Origin: Atrina japonica | Lineage: Eukaryota; Mollusca; Bivalvia; Pterioida; Pinnidae | DNA: 64,000 nt | Direction of reading: 5' to 3' | Assembly (NCBI GenBank): GCA_030159075.1 | Contig: BROG01000049.1 | Span: 595,001-659,000 of the forward strand | Notes under the pieces: model-generated | Databases searched by the model: none | What the model was told of the DNA's origin: nothing | Seen by the model: only the letters and a program-made list of their open reading frames with translations | Translations under genes and position numbers: made by a program | Shown here: positions 24,315 to 37,905 of the stretch, piece by piece | Numbering within the stretch: position 1 is the stretch's first letter | Layout of the letters: every line of letters starts with the position of its first letter

Positions 24315-26234
24315 TATATTCATTAATAATTCAATTCTGATACTTTATTTCCATGTACCAGATTTGTCCAGTTGTCGTTGTAAAGTTTTTCATTTACATA
24401 ATTATTCATTAATTATTTTCTTTCTTTAAACACAAGTCAGGAAAACACGTTAATTTGATCAAATAATTGTCATGTTTTAAATTTTGTCTTCTCCACCAAA
24501 CCTAGTAAATTCCAAAATTATAAATAGACAAAATTATAATTGAAATATATCGTACAGAAAATTTACATATTGCTAATGGTCAATCTGGGCTCTAATACAC
24601 AAAATTTACTAAATATTCATGTCAATCAACTTCATGGGTTTTTAAGATGAAAACTCTGATATAAGAACGATATTCTTGTGTATTTATAATGAAAAATTTG
24701 TAAATAGAGATGGATAAATAGTTTTGTTCATTAAAAAAACTTTAGAAATATATAATAAAAAATAGTTTGAGTACATGTCATACTAAAATTTTGCTTACCA
24801 GACTCAACTCATTTTTTCAATTTTAATGAGAAAATAAACTTTAAATTTGACCCCATGTGTTTGATCCTAAGGTCGCGACAATATCAGAAAATTTAATCAT
24901 ATACCAAATATTAGCCGACATTAACTTCAGGTGATTTTATTATTTCGAGAATGTATTTCACTAATACCATATCAAAATTAACCCTTCTGTTTATTTCTTC
25001 AATGGGATATCAAATTGAAAATGCATCAATCTGAACGACGGGGAGGCTACACAATTCGATACAAAACGCCTCATTTATGTTATAAACCGCGCAAATGAAC
25101 ATGGAAGCTAAGAGAAGAAAAAAAGGCGATTAAAGCTGATACCACTGGGAAGAATTTGATAAAGTTTTCAATTTTCTGATCTATAAACACACGGAATCAA
25201 TGGTGTGTTTAAGATACCAGTAAACTATTATGGTTTTTTTTTCGCGATCAACGATTGGGCTGTCACTGACATTTTGTGTCGAGTGTGCAAGGAGATCGAT
25301 GAGATATAGAGACGAATATAAATATGTATAATCTCGACAAAAGACAAGTCTCTCTTAGTCATGTCTACATTATCTGAATACTGGCAAATAAATCATCACT
25401 CATCCATTCAGTATGGCACTGCATACAGGAAATATATAAAATTCTGTGTTACCTATTCACTTATGAAATTAAATCGCTATCTCGTAAGAACTTGATTTTA
25501 TGAAGAATTTCATTCCAAATCACTTTAACATTTGTCTTATCAAATTTTAATGTTGGTCTTACTTTCATTTTCGTTCTATTAATTATATCTGGGGGCCATC
25601 CCATTATATAAAAAAAATACAAATTTACATATTCTCTGTGGCCCACTCAAATGAAATATTGACCTTCATTTGATTCAATTTGAAAAGTAATTTACGATAC
25701 TCTTTAGGTTCCATTATGTAGCTTCGCGACACACTTAACATTTGTTTTCTTCATTTATACAGTGACACTCATATCAAAATGGTGGAAGAGAAAATCCGGT
25801 TACCATGTACACAGGAAAAGAACAACAACATTTAGCGTGTAAAATGCCTTGTATCTTCCTCGCATGAACACAATTTCTTACACAGTTGTCGGTCTTTGCG
25901 CTCTCGGTCAATGTCTGTCAACGTCTAAAAAGCAGTCCCCAAAACACGTGATATAAATGTAACCAGAAACCAAATTACTCAGAATAGTGATACTTTACAC
26001 AAACATATAGTCCCTATATCTATATCCATTTTTAAAAAGTATTTTCGCCTCAAATAGTATTTTATTCTATGTCAACACTACAAATACATACAAAGGGACC
26101 ACTACCTTATAAAGAGTCAAATCTATAGTAGATTTATATATATTTTTAAAGAAATTGGAAAAAATAGACGTTGACAATGACTGATAGATAGTGCAAGAAC
26201 GGATTACTTTGTGTATGCGATTGGCTCGCATGAT
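24313..26234. other. AT-rich unique DNA, no gene supported
   Basis: One short minus-strand frame (25461-25646) without motif. Nothing else recognised. Confidence 0.5.
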
Positions 26235-26310
26235 CAATTAGGTTTCAGCGGAGTTCGAACCCGAGCTGACTAAAGGTGAGGGACTCGAACCCGAATTGAG
26301 TAGAGGTGAA
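26235..26310 (-). repeat. Duplicated tRNA B-box-like segment (SINE debris)
   Basis: 'gagttcgaacccgagctgactaaaggtga' is followed at once by 'gactcgaacccgaattgagtagaggtga'. This is a roughly 30-bp tandem duplication whose inverted form, CGGGTTCGAACTC, resembles a tRNA B box. No SINE body is recognised. Confidence 0.45.
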
Positions 26311-27144
26311 ATATTATGCAGTTTGATGCGATGCTATATACACCTTCTATAGTAAAATTCGTATAACCTGGCGAGGTGGAGTCACGTGAACCCTTTCTTG
26401 ACCTAGACGAGTTTAAATTTTAAGTAATAAAGCATAACATTAAAATTTACACTGACTAGAGTAATCGGTCCTACTTGTCACCATAAATACGAGAGCTTTG
26501 AGTTTGGAATAAAACGATAGTGAATGCTGTAAATCCGAAAATTTCATAGGACTTTATTTTTGTGAATTATATGATTTACGCAATTTCTAAATTCATTGGT
26601 GAGATGATATTTTCGCGATTTCGAATGTCCTATTTGTCATACTATTATTATACTTAATTACAAGATAAATTTACTTTCGCGAGCGAGAGCTCTCGCGAAA
26701 TTACGGGTAAATATAATTTGCGCAAAGAAAACCGGTTTTATAGCATCCCGCGATGACTCATCAGGTTTCAAGCCATTTCGGATCGAAATTGGAATTAATG
26801 CGAGAACTAAGGAAGTCCTTGACACTCGGCATTTGAAGTGTTATTTTTTTATGAAATGTAAAACAAACATCAATATACGCCCATATAACCGGTCACTACA
26901 TACAAGTGATGGCGTTATCAAACATGAAGATGTTATAAAAATGACAAAAATGTCATATTTTCCACGAAAATAAAACAGCGAATTCGATGAATACTTTCTT
27001 ACGAATAAACAGCTGCTTTAAGGCGAATATCCAAAAGTCATTTGGATTTATACGTGTAAGAAGTGAAAATAAGTATATCGATAGATAGTATATCTGTTCT
27101 AAAGACGTCTTTGCTAAGATCGTAGGTCTATATATATAAAAAAA
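26311..27144. other. Unique DNA with a GC-rich palindrome
   Basis: At about 26676-26700 a palindromic stretch TTTCGCGAG / CTCTCGCGAAA is embedded in AT-rich DNA. It resembles a motif at 3.25 kb. No gene seen. Confidence 0.45.
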
Positions 27145-27215
27145 AAATCAAGCGATAAACCTCCTGCGTTCGAAGCGAACACTCTAATAGGTGAGCCGAC
27201 CGCAAACGTCTTTTT
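27145..27215 (-). mobile_element. tRNA-derived SINE head fragment
   Basis: The minus strand reads GGTCGGCTCACCTATTAGAG (A-box-like) followed by 'tgttcgcttcgaacgcaggaggtt', typical of a tRNA-like SINE head. No body follows. Confidence 0.45.
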
Positions 27216-27320
27216 CCCGGATATGGAGATATTAAGAGAAGAGGGTTATTATAAAAAGAGCAAATCTATTATACTTATTGTATGAAGCTTATCATTAAGA
27301 GAGAGTTATGGTCACAACAA

Positions 27321-29390
27321 CAATAGCAGTAGTAGCGGATGTGATGAAAGTGTTTAGAAGTAGTAGTGGTAGTGATAGTAGTGGTAGTGAGAGAAGTAGT
27401 GTTAGTAGCAGTAGTGATAGTGACAATGATGTTAATGAGAGAAATAGGGATACTGAGGTAAGCAGTTTAAGTGGCTGCAGTGGTAGTTAAAGAAGTAGTG
27501 AGAGTGACAGTATTGGTAGTAAGGGAAGTAGTGATAGTGGCAGTAGTGTACATGATGGAAGATGTGATGGTGGCAATAGTGTTATTCAGGGAAGGAGTGA
27601 TATTTGCTGTAGTGGCAATTAGGGGAGTACTGAGAGGAGTGTTAGTGGTAGTGATAATTATGGAAGTAGTGACACTGGTGTTAGTGGTAGTGAGATAAAT
27701 AGTGGTAGTGATAATTATGGGAGTAGTGACACTGGTGTTAGTGGTAGTGAGATAAATAGTGGTAGTGGCGGTAGTGGTAGTGAGATAACTAGTGATATTT
27801 TCAGTAGTGGTAGTGGGATAGGTAGTTAGAATAGCGGTAGTGGTATTGAGATATGTAGTGATAGTGGCAGTAGTGATAGTGAGATAAGTTGTGAAAGTGG
27901 AAATAGCGGAAGTGAGATATGTAGTTAAAGTGACAGTAATGGTAGTTAGATAAGTAGTGATTGTGGCAGTAGTGGTAGTTAGATAAGTAGTGACAATGAC
28001 AGTAGTGGAAGTGAGATACGTAGTTATAGTTGCAGTAGTGGTAGTAAGATTAGAAGTAGTAGTGTCAGTAGTAGTGGGATACGTGGTGATAGTATCAGAA
28101 GTGTTAGTGACAAATAGTGGTAGTTATATAAGTAGTGGCAGTGGCAGTAGTGGTAATAGAATAAGTAGTGAAGGTGCTGGTACTTGTTGTGAGATAATTA
28201 GTTATAGTGGCAGTAGTTTTAGTGCGACAAATATTGAAAGTGGCGGTAGTGATAGTAGATAAGTCGTGATAGTGGCAGTAGTGGGAGAAAGATAAGAAGT
28301 GAAAGTGGCAGTAGTAGTAGTGAGATAAGTTGTGATAATGGCAGTAGTGGTAGTGGGATAATTAACAATAGTTGTGGTACTTGTAGTAAAGTAAGTAGTG
28401 ATAGTGAGGGTAGTCGTAGTGAGATAGGTAGTGAGAGTAGCAGTAGTAGTTGTGAGATAAGTAGTGATAGTGGCAGTAGTGGTAGTGGGATAAGTAGTGA
28501 TAGTTTCGGTAGTGGTAGTGAGGTACGTAGTTATAGTGGCGGTAGAGATAATTAGATAGTAGTGATGTTGGCAAATGTGGTAGTGAGATAAGCAGTGAAA
28601 GTGTCAATATAGGTAGAGGGATAAGTAGGGATAGTCTCAGTTGTGGTAGTAAGGTACGTATTTACAGTGCTGGTAGAGATATTTAGATAGTAGTGATATT
28701 TGCAGTATTGGTAGTGAGATAAGCAGTGATAGTGGCAGTAGTGCTAGTGATATAAGAACTGATAGTAATAGTAGTGATTGTGTAATAAGTAGTGAAAATG
28801 AGAGTAGTGGTAGTTAGATAAGTAATGAGAGTAGCAGTAGTGGTTGTGAGATAAATAGTGATAGTGTCAGTATGCGTAGTGGGGTAAGTAGTGATAGTCT
28901 CAGTAGTGGTAGCAAGGTACGTAGTTATAGTGGTGGAGAGGTAGCGAGATAGTAGTGATATTGCCAGTATTGGTAGTGAGATAAGCAGAGATAGTGGCAG
29001 TAGTGCTAGTGAGATAAGTACTGATAGTTACAGTAGTGATAGTGTAATAAGTAGTGAAAGCGGTGGTTCTTGTACTGAGATAAGTAGTTATAGTGGCACT
29101 AGTGGTAGTGTGATCAGTAGCTTTAGTAGCAGTAGTGGTAGTGAGATAAATAGTGATAGTAAAATGTGGTAGTGGAATAAGTAGTGATAGTGGCAGTTCC
29201 TGTACTGAGGTAAGTAGTTATGCTGGCAGTAGTGGTATTGATAGAAGTGATAGTAATGATAGAAACAGCAGTGGTAGTGGAATAAGTAGTGATAATTGCG
29301 GTATTTGTACTGATATTAGTAGTGAAAGTGGCGATAGTGATAGTGAAATGATTAATGACAGTGTCAGTAGTGGTACTGAGATAAGTAGTT
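27321..29390. repeat. AGT-derived minisatellite, degenerate 33-bp unit (part 1)
   Basis: The plus strand is built almost wholly of AGT, GGT, GAT, GGC, GTC and ATA triplets, organised as a loose 33-bp (11-triplet) unit. In one frame the unit reads about D-S-G-S-S-G-S-E-I-S-S. Stop codons (TAG, TAA) recur within the units in that frame, and the frame shifts between blocks, so long Ser-, Val- or Thr-rich frames are by-products rather than a gene. The plus strand is strikingly poor in C. Confidence 0.9.
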
Positions 29391-29775
29391 ATAGTGTCAG
29401 TAGTGGTAGAGGTAATGAGATTAGTAGTTATAGTGGCGGTAGTGGTAGCGGTAATGAGATAAGTAGTTATAGTGGCGGTAGTGGTAGCGGTAATGAGATA
29501 AGTAGTTATAGTGGCGGTAGTGGTAGCGGTAATGAGATAAGTAGTGATAGTGTCAGTAGTGATGGTGTCAGTTGTAGTAGTGTAAATGAGATAAGTAGTT
29601 ATAGTGTCAGTAGTGGTAGTGGTAATGAGATAAGTAGTTATAGTGGCGGTAGTGGTAGCGGTAATGAGATAAGTAGTTATAGTGGCGGTAGTGGTAGCGG
29701 TAATGAGATAAGTAGTGATAGTGTCAGTAGTAGTAGTGGTAATGAGATAAGTAGTTATAGTGGCGGTAGTAGTAG
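29391..29775. repeat. Homogenised 39-bp sub-array within the AGT minisatellite
   Basis: Repeats of 13 triplets reading S-G-G-S-G-S-G-N-E-I-S-S-Y are nearly identical to one another. A block at 29531 (aatgagataagtagtgatag) recurs at 29702, 171 bp (57 triplets) away, showing a recent in-frame segmental duplication. It lies within the longest plus-strand frame (29153-29890, 245 codons, Ser-rich), which has no signal peptide or non-repetitive domain. Confidence 0.85.
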
Positions 29776-31511
29776 TGGAATAAGTAGTCTTAGTGACACT
29801 AGTAGTAGTGAAATAAGTTGTGATAGTGACAGTAGAGAAGATAGTGAAGATGAAGCAATAGTGGCAGTAGTTGTAGTGAGAAATTTGTGATAGTGGCAGT
29901 AGTGGAAGTGAGAGAAGAAGTAATCATGGCAGTAGTAGTAGTGAAATAACTTGTGATAGTGGCAGTAGAAGTAGTGGAATAAGTAGTAAGTTGCAGTACT
30001 TGTAGCGAAATAATTACTGATGGTGAGAATAGTTGTAGTAAGATAAGTAGTGAGAGTCAAAGTAGTGGTAGTGGAATAAGTAGTGAGAGTGATGGTTCTC
30101 GTACTTAGAAAAGTAGTTATAGTGGGGGAGTGGAAGTGAGATAAGCAGTCATAGTGGCAGCAGTGCTAGTGACAGGTGACAGAAACAGTAGTGGCAGTGG
30201 AATAAGTAGTGATAGTGGCGGTACTTTTAATGAGATAAGTAGTTATAGTTGCGGTAGTGGTTGTGAGATAATAGATGACAGTGTCAGTAGTAAGATAAGT
30301 ATTGATATTTTCTGTAGTATTAGTAAGTTAAGTTGTGATAGTATTTATAATGTCAGTAGAGGTAGTGAGATGTGTAGTTATAGTGTCAGTAGTGGTAGTT
30401 GGATAAGAAGTGAGGGTGACAGTAGTGGTAGTGGGATAAGTAGTGATAGTGGTTGTAGTGGTAGTGAGATAAGTAGTGATGGCGTTAGTAGTAATGGTGA
30501 GATAAGAAGTGATAGTGGCAGTAGTGGTAGTGAGATAAGTAGTGATATTGTCAGTAGTGGTAGTGGGATAAGTTGTGATAGTGTTAGTAGTGGTAGTGAG
30601 ATAAGGTGTTATAATGGCGGTAGTGGTAGTTAGATAAAAAGTGAAAGTGTCTGTAGTGATAGTGAGATAAATATTGACAGTGGCAGTAGTGGTAATGTAA
30701 TAAATAGTGACAGTAGCAGTAGTGGTAATGGAATAAGTAGTGAAAATGGCGGCACTTATAGTGAGATAAGTAGCTATAGTGCGGGTATTTTTAGTGAGAT
30801 AAGTATTGATTGTGACCGTAGTGGTAGTGAGATAAGTGATGAAAGTGTCAGTAGTAGTAGTGAGATAAGTTGTGATAGTGCCATTAGTGGAAGTGAGATA
30901 AGAAGTAATACTGACAGTATAAGAAGTGAGATAAGTTGTGATAAAGTAGTAGTAGTGGAATAAGGAGTGGTAGTGGTGGTATTTGTAGTGAGATAAATAG
31001 TGAGAGTAGTAGTAGTGAGATAGGTAGTGAGAGTAACAGTAGTGATAGTGTAATAAATAGTGATAGTGACAGTAATGGTAGTTAGATAAGTAATGAGAGT
31101 AGGGGTAGTGGTTGTGAGAGAAGTAGTGATAGTATCAGTAGTTGTAATGGGATAAGCAGTGAGAGTGTCAGTCGTGGTAGTGAGATAAGTAGTTCTAGTG
31201 GCGGTAGAGGTAGTGAGATGGCAGTGTTATTGGCAGTAGTGGAAGCGAGATAAGCGGTTAAAGGGGCAGTAGTGCTAGTGAAATAAGTAGTGATAGTAAC
31301 AGTTGTGGTAGTGTAATAAGTACTGATACTGGTTGTTTATGTACTGATATAAGTAGTAATAGTGGCACTAATGGTAGTTAGATAAGCAGTGGTAGTGGCA
31401 GTAGTGCTAGTGGGATAAGTAGTGAAAGTAACATTAGTGGTAGTGGAATAAGTAGTGACAGTGGTGGTTCTTGTAATGAGATAAGTAGTTATAGTAGCAC
31501 TAGTGGTAGTG
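29776..31511. repeat. AGT-derived minisatellite, degenerate 33-bp unit (part 2)
   Basis: Same triplet composition as part 1, with many point changes and stop codons. Ends at the SINE insertion. CACTAGTGGTAGTG at 31498-31511 is the left copy of its target-site duplication. Confidence 0.9.
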
Positions 31512-31796
31512 TTTGTTTGATTATTTGTTGTTGTTTAACGTTCCACTCAAGAATCTTTCACTCATATGGAGACGTCACCAAATGCCGGTAAAGGCATTTA
31601 AATTTTGGCCTATGCTCGGCACTGACGGCAATTGAGCAGTGAGGGTTCTTTAACGTGCCGATACCTACTGCGGCACTGGACCTCGGTTTTTACTGTATCA
31701 TCCGCAGGACAGGAAACCAGCCTGTCGCCGGCTGGACTCGAACTCACGATCTCACGATCAAGAGTCGAGCGCGCTACCGACTGAGCAAGGCCGGCT
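31512..31796 (-). mobile_element. Full-length tRNA-derived SINE I with 14-bp target-site duplication
   Basis: On the minus strand the head begins GAGCCGGCCTTGCTCAGTCGG with an A-box-like TGCTCAGTCGGTAGCGC. The B-box-like GTGAGTTCGAGTCCAGCC follows. The body contains 'ccggcgacaggctggtttcctgtcctgcgg', 'ggcacgttaaagaaccctcactgctcaatt', 'gccgagcataggccaaaattt', 'accggcatttggtgacgtc', 'atatgagtgaaagattcttgagtggaacgttaaac' and an AAC/AAAT-rich tail. CACTAGTGGTAGTG at 31498-31511 and 31797-31810 is a perfect target-site duplication drawn from the surrounding minisatellite. It is 285 bp, with both promoter boxes present. Confidence 0.93.
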
Positions 31797-31863
31797 CACT
31801 AGTGGTAGTGAGATAAGCAGTGATAATATCAGTAGTGGTAGTGAGGTAAGTAGTGATAGTAAC

Positions 31864-31894
<31 letters not shown>

Positions 31895-32345
31895 AAATAA
31901 GTAATGATAGTGGCTGTACTTGTAGTGAGATAAATAGTGAACGTGGCGGTAGTGGTTATGAGATGATAGCGTCAGTAGTGGTAGTAAGATAAGTAATGAT
32001 GGTGTCAGTAGTGGTAGTGATATAAGTAGTGATAGTGACAGTAGTGGTAGTGAGATAAGTAATGATAGTGGCAGTAGTGGTAGTGAGATAAGTAGTGATA
32101 GTGTCAGTAGTGGTAGTGAGATAAGTAGTGATAGTGACAGTAGTGGAAGTGAGATAAGTAGTGATAGTGTCAGTAGTGGTAGTTAGATAAGTAGTGATAG
32201 TGACAGTAGTTGTAGTGATATAAGTAGTGATAGTGACAGTAGTGGTAGTGAGATAAGTAATGATAGTGGCAGTAGTGGTAGTGAGATAAGTAGTGATATT
32301 GGCAGCATTAGTAATGAGGGAAGATGTGAAGGTAGTAGTAGTAGT
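31797..32345. repeat. AGT-derived minisatellite, regular 33-bp block with 198-bp higher-order repeat
   Basis: About ten consecutive 33-bp units differ mainly at the triplet following GATAGT (GAC, GTC or GGC). A run starting at 32031 recurs at 32229, exactly 198 bp or six units away. The minus strand is open across this block and beyond (32738-31956, 260 codons, Thr-rich), as expected for a G-poor strand. Confidence 0.9.
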
Positions 32346-32460
32346 AGTAGTGGTAGTGAGGGAAGTAGTGATAGTGACAGAAGAGATTGAAGTGGTAACG
32401 AGAGTAGAAGTTGTAGTGGCAGTAGTGTTTATGAGAAAAGTACTGATCTTAGCAGTAGCG

Positions 32461-32652
32461 GTAGTGATGGTAGTAGTGACAGCGGCAGTAGTGGTAGTGA
32501 TGGTAGTAGTGATAGCGGCAGTAGTGGTAGTGATGGTAGTAGTGGTAGTGATGGTAGTAGTGGTAGTGATGGTAGTAGTGGTAGTGATGGTAGTAGTGGT
32601 AGTGATGGTAGTAGTGGTAGTAGTGGTATCGGCAGTAGTGGTAGTGATGGTA
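32461..32652. repeat. 18-bp tandem array (GGT AGT AGT GGT AGT GAT)
   Basis: About ten near-identical 18-bp units, bridging the 33-bp minisatellite and the pure triplet tract to the right. Confidence 0.9.
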
Positions 32653-32750
32653 ATAGTGGTAATTAGATATATGAAAATTAGTTGTAGCGTTGGTAGAAGC
32701 GGTTCTAGTAGAAGTAATAATGGTGGTAACAGGAACAATGACAGTATTTA

Positions 32751-32840
<90 letters not shown>

Positions 32841-32859
32841 CAGGAATAGTAGTTCTTGC

Positions 32860-32903
<44 letters not shown>

Positions 32904-32946
32904 AAGTAGTAGTAGTAGTGGTAGTAGCAGGAATAGTAGTTCTTGC

Positions 32947-32989
<43 letters not shown>

Positions 32990-33100
32990 GCAGGAGTAGT
33001 AGTTCTTGCAGTTGTATTAGTAGTAGTAGTAGTAGTAGTAAAAGAAGTAGTAGTAGTAGTAGTAGTAGTAATAGTAGTGGTAGTAGTAGTGGTAGTAGTG

Positions 33101-33146
<46 letters not shown>

Positions 33147-33249
33147 AAGTAGTAGTCGTAGTAAAAGCAGTAGTAGTAGTAGTAATAGTAGCAGCAGGAG
33201 TAGTAGTTCTTACAGTAGTAGTAGTAGTAGAAGTAGTAGTAGTAAAAGC

Positions 33250-33310
<61 letters not shown>
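32751..33310. repeat. (AGT)n trinucleotide tract, about 560 bp
   Basis: Long runs of pure AGT are interrupted by short recurrent islands (AGC-AGG-AAT, TCT-TGC), themselves duplicated at 32840-32865, 32925-32950 and 32988-33012. Frames read poly-Ser, poly-Val or stop. On the other strand they read Thr, Leu or Tyr. Confidence 0.95.
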
Positions 33311-33566
33311 TCAGCAACGACAGTAGCGGTTGTAATAGTAGAAGCAGTTATTGAAGGAAGTAAAGGTAGTACAATTAGAAGTCTTAGATGAAAAAAGAAG
33401 AAATGGTTGAAGTCGATGTAGAAATAGTAGAAGTGTAGTAAAATAAATCTATACTATACCAATTTTAATAATGAAAGTATATTTTGTTATGTATTTGTTA
33501 TGTCTTTTGTTATGTATTTAATTGACATGTATTTAATGTGAATATAATAATTCATTTTAATATCAC

Positions 33567-33567
<1 letters not shown>

Positions 33568-33615
<48 letters not shown>

Positions 33616-33707
33616 TGTATCATCACTTTCGATAGCCTGTTAAAGCTTCTTTCATCATCATCATCATTATCATCATCATTATCGTCGTCGTCGTCGTCGT
33701 TGTTGTT
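33568..33707. repeat. (ATT)n followed by (CAT)n(CGT)n(TTG)n triplet tracts
   Basis: ATT run at 33568-33615. After a 35-bp gap, ATC, then CGT, then TTG triplets at 33653-33707. Confidence 0.9.
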
Positions 33708-34979
<1,272 letters not shown>

Positions 34980-35299
34980 GGCCTGATTGTGCTTGATTTT
35001 AAAACCGATGCTAATACACTTGAACTTGGGGCTGATTCAAAATTACCAATTGAAATGGAAGACATGGTGTTACTAATAATTTTTTCTGTTGTATGGTGCA
35101 TTCGCGACTGTAACTTATGACCCCTTTCAATACGATGACATGTTTTTATCTTGCATGACGTAAAACACATTTGTGTATTGCAAACGGCCGACATGTAAAC
35201 AAAAAGTAGTGCCTTCCGGGGCGTGGCTTTATTACCGTTCACGTCATTGATGTATGACTAGAATGGTTTCTGGTTAAATCGTCGGAAATTTATTAATTT

Positions 35300-35302
<3 letters not shown>

Positions 35303-35379
<77 letters not shown>
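35303..35379. repeat. (TA)n microsatellite, about 77 bp
   Basis: Pure alternating TA. The 325 bp between this and the preceding tract are non-repetitive. Confidence 0.95.
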
Positions 35380-35380
<1 letters not shown>

Positions 35381-35988
35381 CTTTCCTTCTTTCCCCGCCA
35401 TTTTGCAATGTGCATTGTAATTTTAACCAAACTTGAATCATTCTTCGACTCCACTATGATAAGCTTATTTCATTTACCCTTCACCCTTGTTTCAATAAAA
35501 TTAGAATGATAAAGATTCCTGTGACAGGGGACACTACCAAACATTCTTTAAAAGCTTTGACCATACCGAGTTATCTTGATTATAGAAATCTTTGATAGTG
35601 CCAACAATTACAAATAAAAAAATAATTACGTAACCAGAATTGTATTTACTTAACCCCGATACGATTAGTATAGAATAATATATTTCAACACGTTTAAGCA
35701 ATGTGCTATACAATGTATACAGTGATCACAATGGTATAGCACTTTCTACCTCGTGCGTATTAATTGGTAAACGTGTTTAAATCATCAAACCCCTATAGCC
35801 ACATGTGGACTCACCAGTACCAAAGAAAAGTAAAATCCATGGTCAGAATTCAGGGTTGTATGATTTAGGATAAAACTTTTACATTCATTTTACATGTAAT
35901 ATTGACTTCTCATTCCTGAATTTGGGCAGTGATCCTTACTATTTATAAATTTTGGTAAATTTTGGTAAATATTTTCTTAAGCAAAACA
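35380..35988. other. AT-rich unique DNA, no gene seen
   Basis: No coding or repeat signal recognised apart from a short ttttggtaaa duplication near 35950. Confidence 0.5.
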
Positions 35989-36008
35989 ACAACAACAACA
36001 ACAACATC

Positions 36009-36084
<76 letters not shown>
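35989..36084. repeat. (ACA)n(AAT)n triplet microsatellite
   Basis: Six ACA triplets followed by about 25 AAT triplets. Confidence 0.95.
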
Positions 36085-36085
<1 letters not shown>

Positions 36086-37271
36086 TAAATGATAATAATT
36101 TTTAAGTACACAGGGAAGATACTGCATATTTTTAATCTGTTTCAATGTTTTTTTCCTTCAGTAGCAGCAGGATCCGGTCTAACGATGCTTTGAATTGCAA
36201 AAGCAGAAACAGGTATCGATGATTTCCATCCGTTAATTGTATTTCTGCCAAAACGCACGTGCTTGTCAGTAAACAAAACTACATGATGGATGAACTCGCT
36301 ATGGTGACCACCATCTCCGGAAACGCTCGGTAAATGAAAGAAAATGGAATCGGTAACAGACCATTGGCAGAATTATAAAACTGTGATGTTACAAAATCTA
36401 AGGTTAACTGTATTTTCTAAATTCAATATATGAGTTATTTATTTCAATGAGACTTCTGGAGATGATTCTAAACTTATAGAAAATGCTAGATATTACGCCT
36501 CTAGCTGGTAAATCAATAAAACCCGGACATCAACTGTAGCTTATACAGAGAATCTGTATGGACATATCACCCGTTTTGCCACTAAAATGTGGTATGTCTC
36601 AAAGCATTTGGTCTCTTTGTTTCAGACGATTTGAGTAACAAATTGGTGGTTGCGTTACTGTTTCTTAAGACTGGGAATCTCTAATTAAAGAGATATTCAA
36701 CGAGATAATTCATTATATGTGTTTTTGTATCGTGATATTCTCTCCATCATTTTATTTCGAACAAAAGCATTATAAATGATAGTGACGTCATTATACGACA
36801 TTAAGTATTCAATGTAAGATCAAGAATTGCATATAATTTTTCGTCTTGCTTCTATATTTTCTTAATTTTTTTATTTTCCATCTTTTTTTAATTTTTTTGT
36901 GTGTGTGTGGCGATTCTATTACCTCAGCTTTTGCCAATGTAACTAAGGATAAATGATCTGATATTCTTCTCAACATATTTGAAATTTGGTCACATAAACT
37001 TCACTATTGAAACATTTTACAAAATCAATCTTTGAGACATATGATACTAGTTTTTGGTATCGAAGAATTTACAATTTATCATTTTGATATCATAATTTTC
37101 AGTAAGTAAAGCTTTCCATCCTCATGTCAAAGCATTTATTTTACGACTACCTTTCATTATTTTACTTTTTATAATTCTTTATATTAGTTAGAAAACTCTG
37201 TAATTACAAAACGAAAGATGGATGTAAAAAGTTATGATGTCGATGCATCTACCATCGGTTTGTCCAGGAAA
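36085..37271. other. AT-rich unique DNA, no gene seen
   Basis: No gene, RNA or repeat recognised. A short (TG)n run lies near 36899. Confidence 0.5.
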
Positions 37272-37372
37272 CGGTATACAAATCCAGTGAACACTGAAAA
37301 AGATCAAGAAGTGGGATCAGGTGCCATGAAGGAGTCAGCATCACCTGTCATCGGATCATAGCTGCCGAGAGT
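37272..37372 (+). repeat. Dispersed family E (bivalve-type repeat), copy 1
   Basis: 'gtatacaaatccagtgaa', 'gtgggatcaggtgccatgaaggagt' and 'agcatcacctgtc' align in order with the minus strand of the better copy at 47.23-47.53 kb. I recall this repeat as widespread in bivalve genomes. Confidence 0.65.
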
Positions 37373-37439
37373 CCATCGTAAATTTCAACTTAAATATTAA
37401 TCGCAATAGACGTTTCAACAATTCAACTTGGTAATTAAA

Positions 37440-37805
<366 letters not shown>

Positions 37806-37905
37806 ATTGTTTCTTTAGTATAAAATAATCGACTGGTACCGAAATACCAGGTACTTCGTTTATGTATACCCTAGGGGACTTAAACGGTCCACCAGTAGGG
37901 ACAAA

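Noticed and set aside
26740..26790. Hammerhead ribozyme (GAAAC adjoining CTGATGAG on the minus strand)
   Set aside because: The two conserved boxes are adjacent with no stem between them, so the fold is impossible.
31956..32738. 260-codon minus-strand Thr-rich open frame
   Set aside because: A strand lacking G seldom forms stops in this triplet context. The frame tracks the minisatellite exactly.
27321..33310. CRISPR-like or centromeric array
   Set aside because: Units are triplet-derived without spacers, and the array is only about 6 kb with a gradient to a simple repeat, unlike either.
32293..33354. 353-codon plus-strand open frame, Val-rich then poly-Ser
   Set aside because: It is wholly explained by reading (AGT)n and its derivatives. 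There is no unique sequence, signal peptide or promoter.
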